Source: Arthrobacter globiformis NBRC 12137 (GTDB lineage: Bacteria > Actinomycetota > Actinomycetes > Actinomycetales > Micrococcaceae). From it: a stretch of 64,000 nucleotides of DNA. Numbering within the stretch: position 1 is the first letter of the stretch; every line of letters begins with the position of its first letter. The notes beneath the pieces are model-generated. The model was not told where the DNA came from. It saw nothing but the letters and a program-made list of their open reading frames with translations, and made no database searches. The position numbers were made by a program, and so were the translations under genes. Below are positions 62,798 to 64,000 of this stretch, piece after piece. Location of the stretch: positions 1 to 64,000 of the forward strand of contig NZ_BAEG01000032.1 of assembly GCF_000238915.1 (NCBI RefSeq), in the 5' to 3' direction.

Positions 62798-63631
62798 TTA
62801 CCCTTTCCTGGTCCGCACCAGCGCCGCCGTACCGGCGGCCAGGCCGAGCAGACCTGCGCCCAGGCCGACGATGCCGAAGGTGTTGTCAGGAGCCGCGACC
62901 GGGGCGGTCGACGACGCCGACGCGGTGTCCGCGGCCGTGTCCCCGGTTGCCGTATCCGCTGCGGGCGCCGCCGATGCAGCCGGTGCCGCATGGGAGTGCT
63001 CGTCGGCCGCCGCGGTGGTGACGAAGGAGGGGACCGGGTGCTCGGGCTCGGCCTGGCCGCCGGTTTCGGGCTGGTTCCAGTTCACCACCGTTCCGTCGGA
63101 GTAGGTCTGTGCAGCAGGCAGGGCCACGGTGGTCCCGGCCTCCGGAAGCCGGCCGACCGAGATAAAGAAGGTCTGGTATTCGTGCTGCCCGAGCTGGTGG
63201 GCCGCATCGGCGGTCCAGGTGACCGTGGCGGCGGCCCTGGTGACCTTGGCCCCTTCCACGGTGACGGGAGCGGGCAGGGCTGCCTCGGTGATCTTCGCCG
63301 TCCAGCCGTCCATGGGCTTGACCGAAACGGAGGTGAACGGCGTCGCCGTGGGCAGCGTGACGGAGACCTTGATGGTCTTGGCGGTTTCGGACTCGTTGGG
63401 AACCCTGAAGGTCAGCTGCGAGAAGCCGCCGGCCGAGGTTGAAGCCGGGTCCACATGGACGTGGGCCGATGCCGAGCCCACGCCCAGGACCATGAGGCCG
63501 GCGGCGGTTGAGACGACAGTTACGGTCTTCAGGGCTGCGGTTTTAAGGTCAGAAGTTTTCAGCGCGGAAGTTTTTGGGGTCCGGGACTTCAGCGTCCGCG
63601 ACGTCCGGGCACGGGTGGTTGAGGTGGTCAT
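62798..63631 (-). CDS. YcnI-family (DUF1775) copper-associated membrane protein
   Basis: The product is 277 residues. The ATG at 63631 has AAAGG seven bases upstream. The unusual N-terminus repeats short Lys/Thr motifs (SRTLKSRTPKTSALKTSDLKT, quoted in part) before a signal helix (VVSTAAGLMVLGVGSASA). Cleavage would expose HVHVDPAS, the copper-binding N-terminal His typical of YcnI. The DUF1775 beta domain, an Ala/Thr/Ser-rich linker and a C-terminal membrane helix (FGIVGLGAGLLGLAAGTAAL) follow. It probably binds copper at the outer face of the membrane. Confidence 0.9.
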   Translation of the reverse strand: MTTSTTRARTSRTLKSRTPKTSALKTSDLKTAALKTVTVVSTAAGLMVLGVGSASAHVHVDPASTSAGGFSQLTFRVPNESETAKTIKVSVTLPTATPFTSVSVKPMDGWTAKITEAALPAPVTVEGAKVTRAAATVTWTADAAHQLGQHEYQTFFISVGRLPEAGTTVALPAAQTYSDGTVVNWNQPETGGQAEPEHPVPSFVTTAAADEHSHAAPAASAAPAADTATGDTAADTASASSTAPVAAPDNTFGIVGLGAGLLGLAAGTAALVRTRKG

Positions 63632-63745
63632 GACAGGGCCTTTCATGGGTGCTGCCGCGCTCGCACGGAGGGGCAGCGGGGGTGATGGATGGTCAGGCAG
63701 CGTCCCGGCACCCCTCCGCAGGCTGACCAGCCATGCGCAGGAAAG

Positions 63746-64000
63746 TTAGTGGATGGTGCGCGGGAGGGCCGCCAGGGGCGGACCGCGAAGAGAGTCGTGC
63801 CGCAGGTTCCGGCGGTGAGCCGCAACGAAAACCACGGGCCCGGCCGCGGGACGGTGGCTGGCGGGGGTAAACCCGGTAAGCCGGGGAAGCCGCGCCAGCG
63901 GGCGGAGCCATGCCAGGAGCTGCCACAGTGCCTCCTCGCCCCGCCGTAACAGCCACGCGGTGGCCAGCATGGCGAGGAGGTGGCCTGCCAGCATGGCGGG
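63746..64000 (-). CDS. C-terminal part of a putative membrane protein
   Basis: The frame is open to the window edge, so only the last 80 or so residues are seen: HLLAMLATAWLLRRGEEALWQLLAWL, one or two hydrophobic segments, then a basic end (AAHRRNLRHDSLRGPPLAALPRTIH, partly quoted). It lies directly upstream of ycnI on the same strand with a 115-bp gap and may be functionally linked. The family is not recognised. Confidence 0.5.
   Translation of the reverse strand, partial: PAMLAGHLLAMLATAWLLRRGEEALWQLLAWLRPLARLPRLTGFTPASHRPAAGPVVFVAAHRRNLRHDSLRGPPLAALPRTIH

Noticed and set aside
63693..63956. 87-residue minus-strand ORF near the right edge
   Set aside because: Pro/Gly/Arg-rich and overlaps the better-supported membrane-protein frame ending at 63746.

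Overview
The window is high-GC actinobacterial DNA, most like Arthrobacter/Pseudarthrobacter (Micrococcaceae). This rests on an lsr2 gene, a lysS-lsr2-clpC block, a dacB / DUF2342 metalloprotease / tilS / hpt / ftsH / folE-P-B-K / DUF3180 / PH / DUF2520 / panC block, a disA gene, DUF222-HNH proteins and many GTG or leaderless starts. No rRNA, tRNA, CRISPR array, insertion sequence or prophage was recognised. It is mostly core chromosome.

Layout. 1-2.0 kb: the end of a DUF222/HNH gene and a decayed sugar locus (LacI, ThuA and Gfo/Idh/MocA fragments joined by deletions). 2-12.4 kb: an orphan sensor kinase, HAD phosphatase, glycerophosphodiesterase, glycerate kinase, several acidic low-complexity or small membrane proteins of stress-gene appearance, an SDR, a uracil permease and a malonic-semialdehyde-reductase-like flavoprotein. 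12.7-24.3 kb: phosphoglucomutase, a NERD protein (probably frameshifted), an amidase, rhodanese, prephenate dehydratase, a DAG-kinase-like enzyme, seryl-tRNA synthetase, a second HAD phosphatase, a SatD/HTH-like protein and inorganic pyrophosphatase. 24.5-39.3 kb: the conserved cell-wall / tRNA-modification / purine-salvage / FtsH / folate / pantothenate block, interrupted between hpt and ftsH by a truncated DUF559 gene flanked by two copies of a palindromic repeat. 39.4-50.5 kb: an MFS exporter, two alpha/beta hydrolases, lysS, lsr2, clpC and an S9 peptidase. 50.5-64 kb: an N-acetyltransferase, a GT2 glycosyltransferase, the PTS-type dihydroxyacetone kinase operon dhaKLM, a lipoprotein, mutY, disA, prfC, a ketosynthase and a YcnI-type copper protein.

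How the genes fit together. The folate genes overlap or abut and are probably translated from one message after ftsH. dhaKLM is a complete PTS-dependent dihydroxyacetone kinase set. lysS-lsr2-clpC is syntenic with relatives. Regulatory DNA is readable in places: several genes have a TANNNT -10 box exactly six bases before the start codon (leaderless mRNAs), and the mutY version of this arrangement ends in ATC instead of ATG.

The most unusual content is non-coding. It comprises a dispersed palindromic element (termini GCATTTCTGCACC) in three copies, a 23-bp element in direct and inverted copies after the MFS gene, long inverted repeats after serS and before lysS, and a perfect 57-bp tandem duplication after ppa. 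I saw no clearly new multi-gene system. The best candidates for something undescribed are the repeat family with the gene it flanks, and the mutY start.
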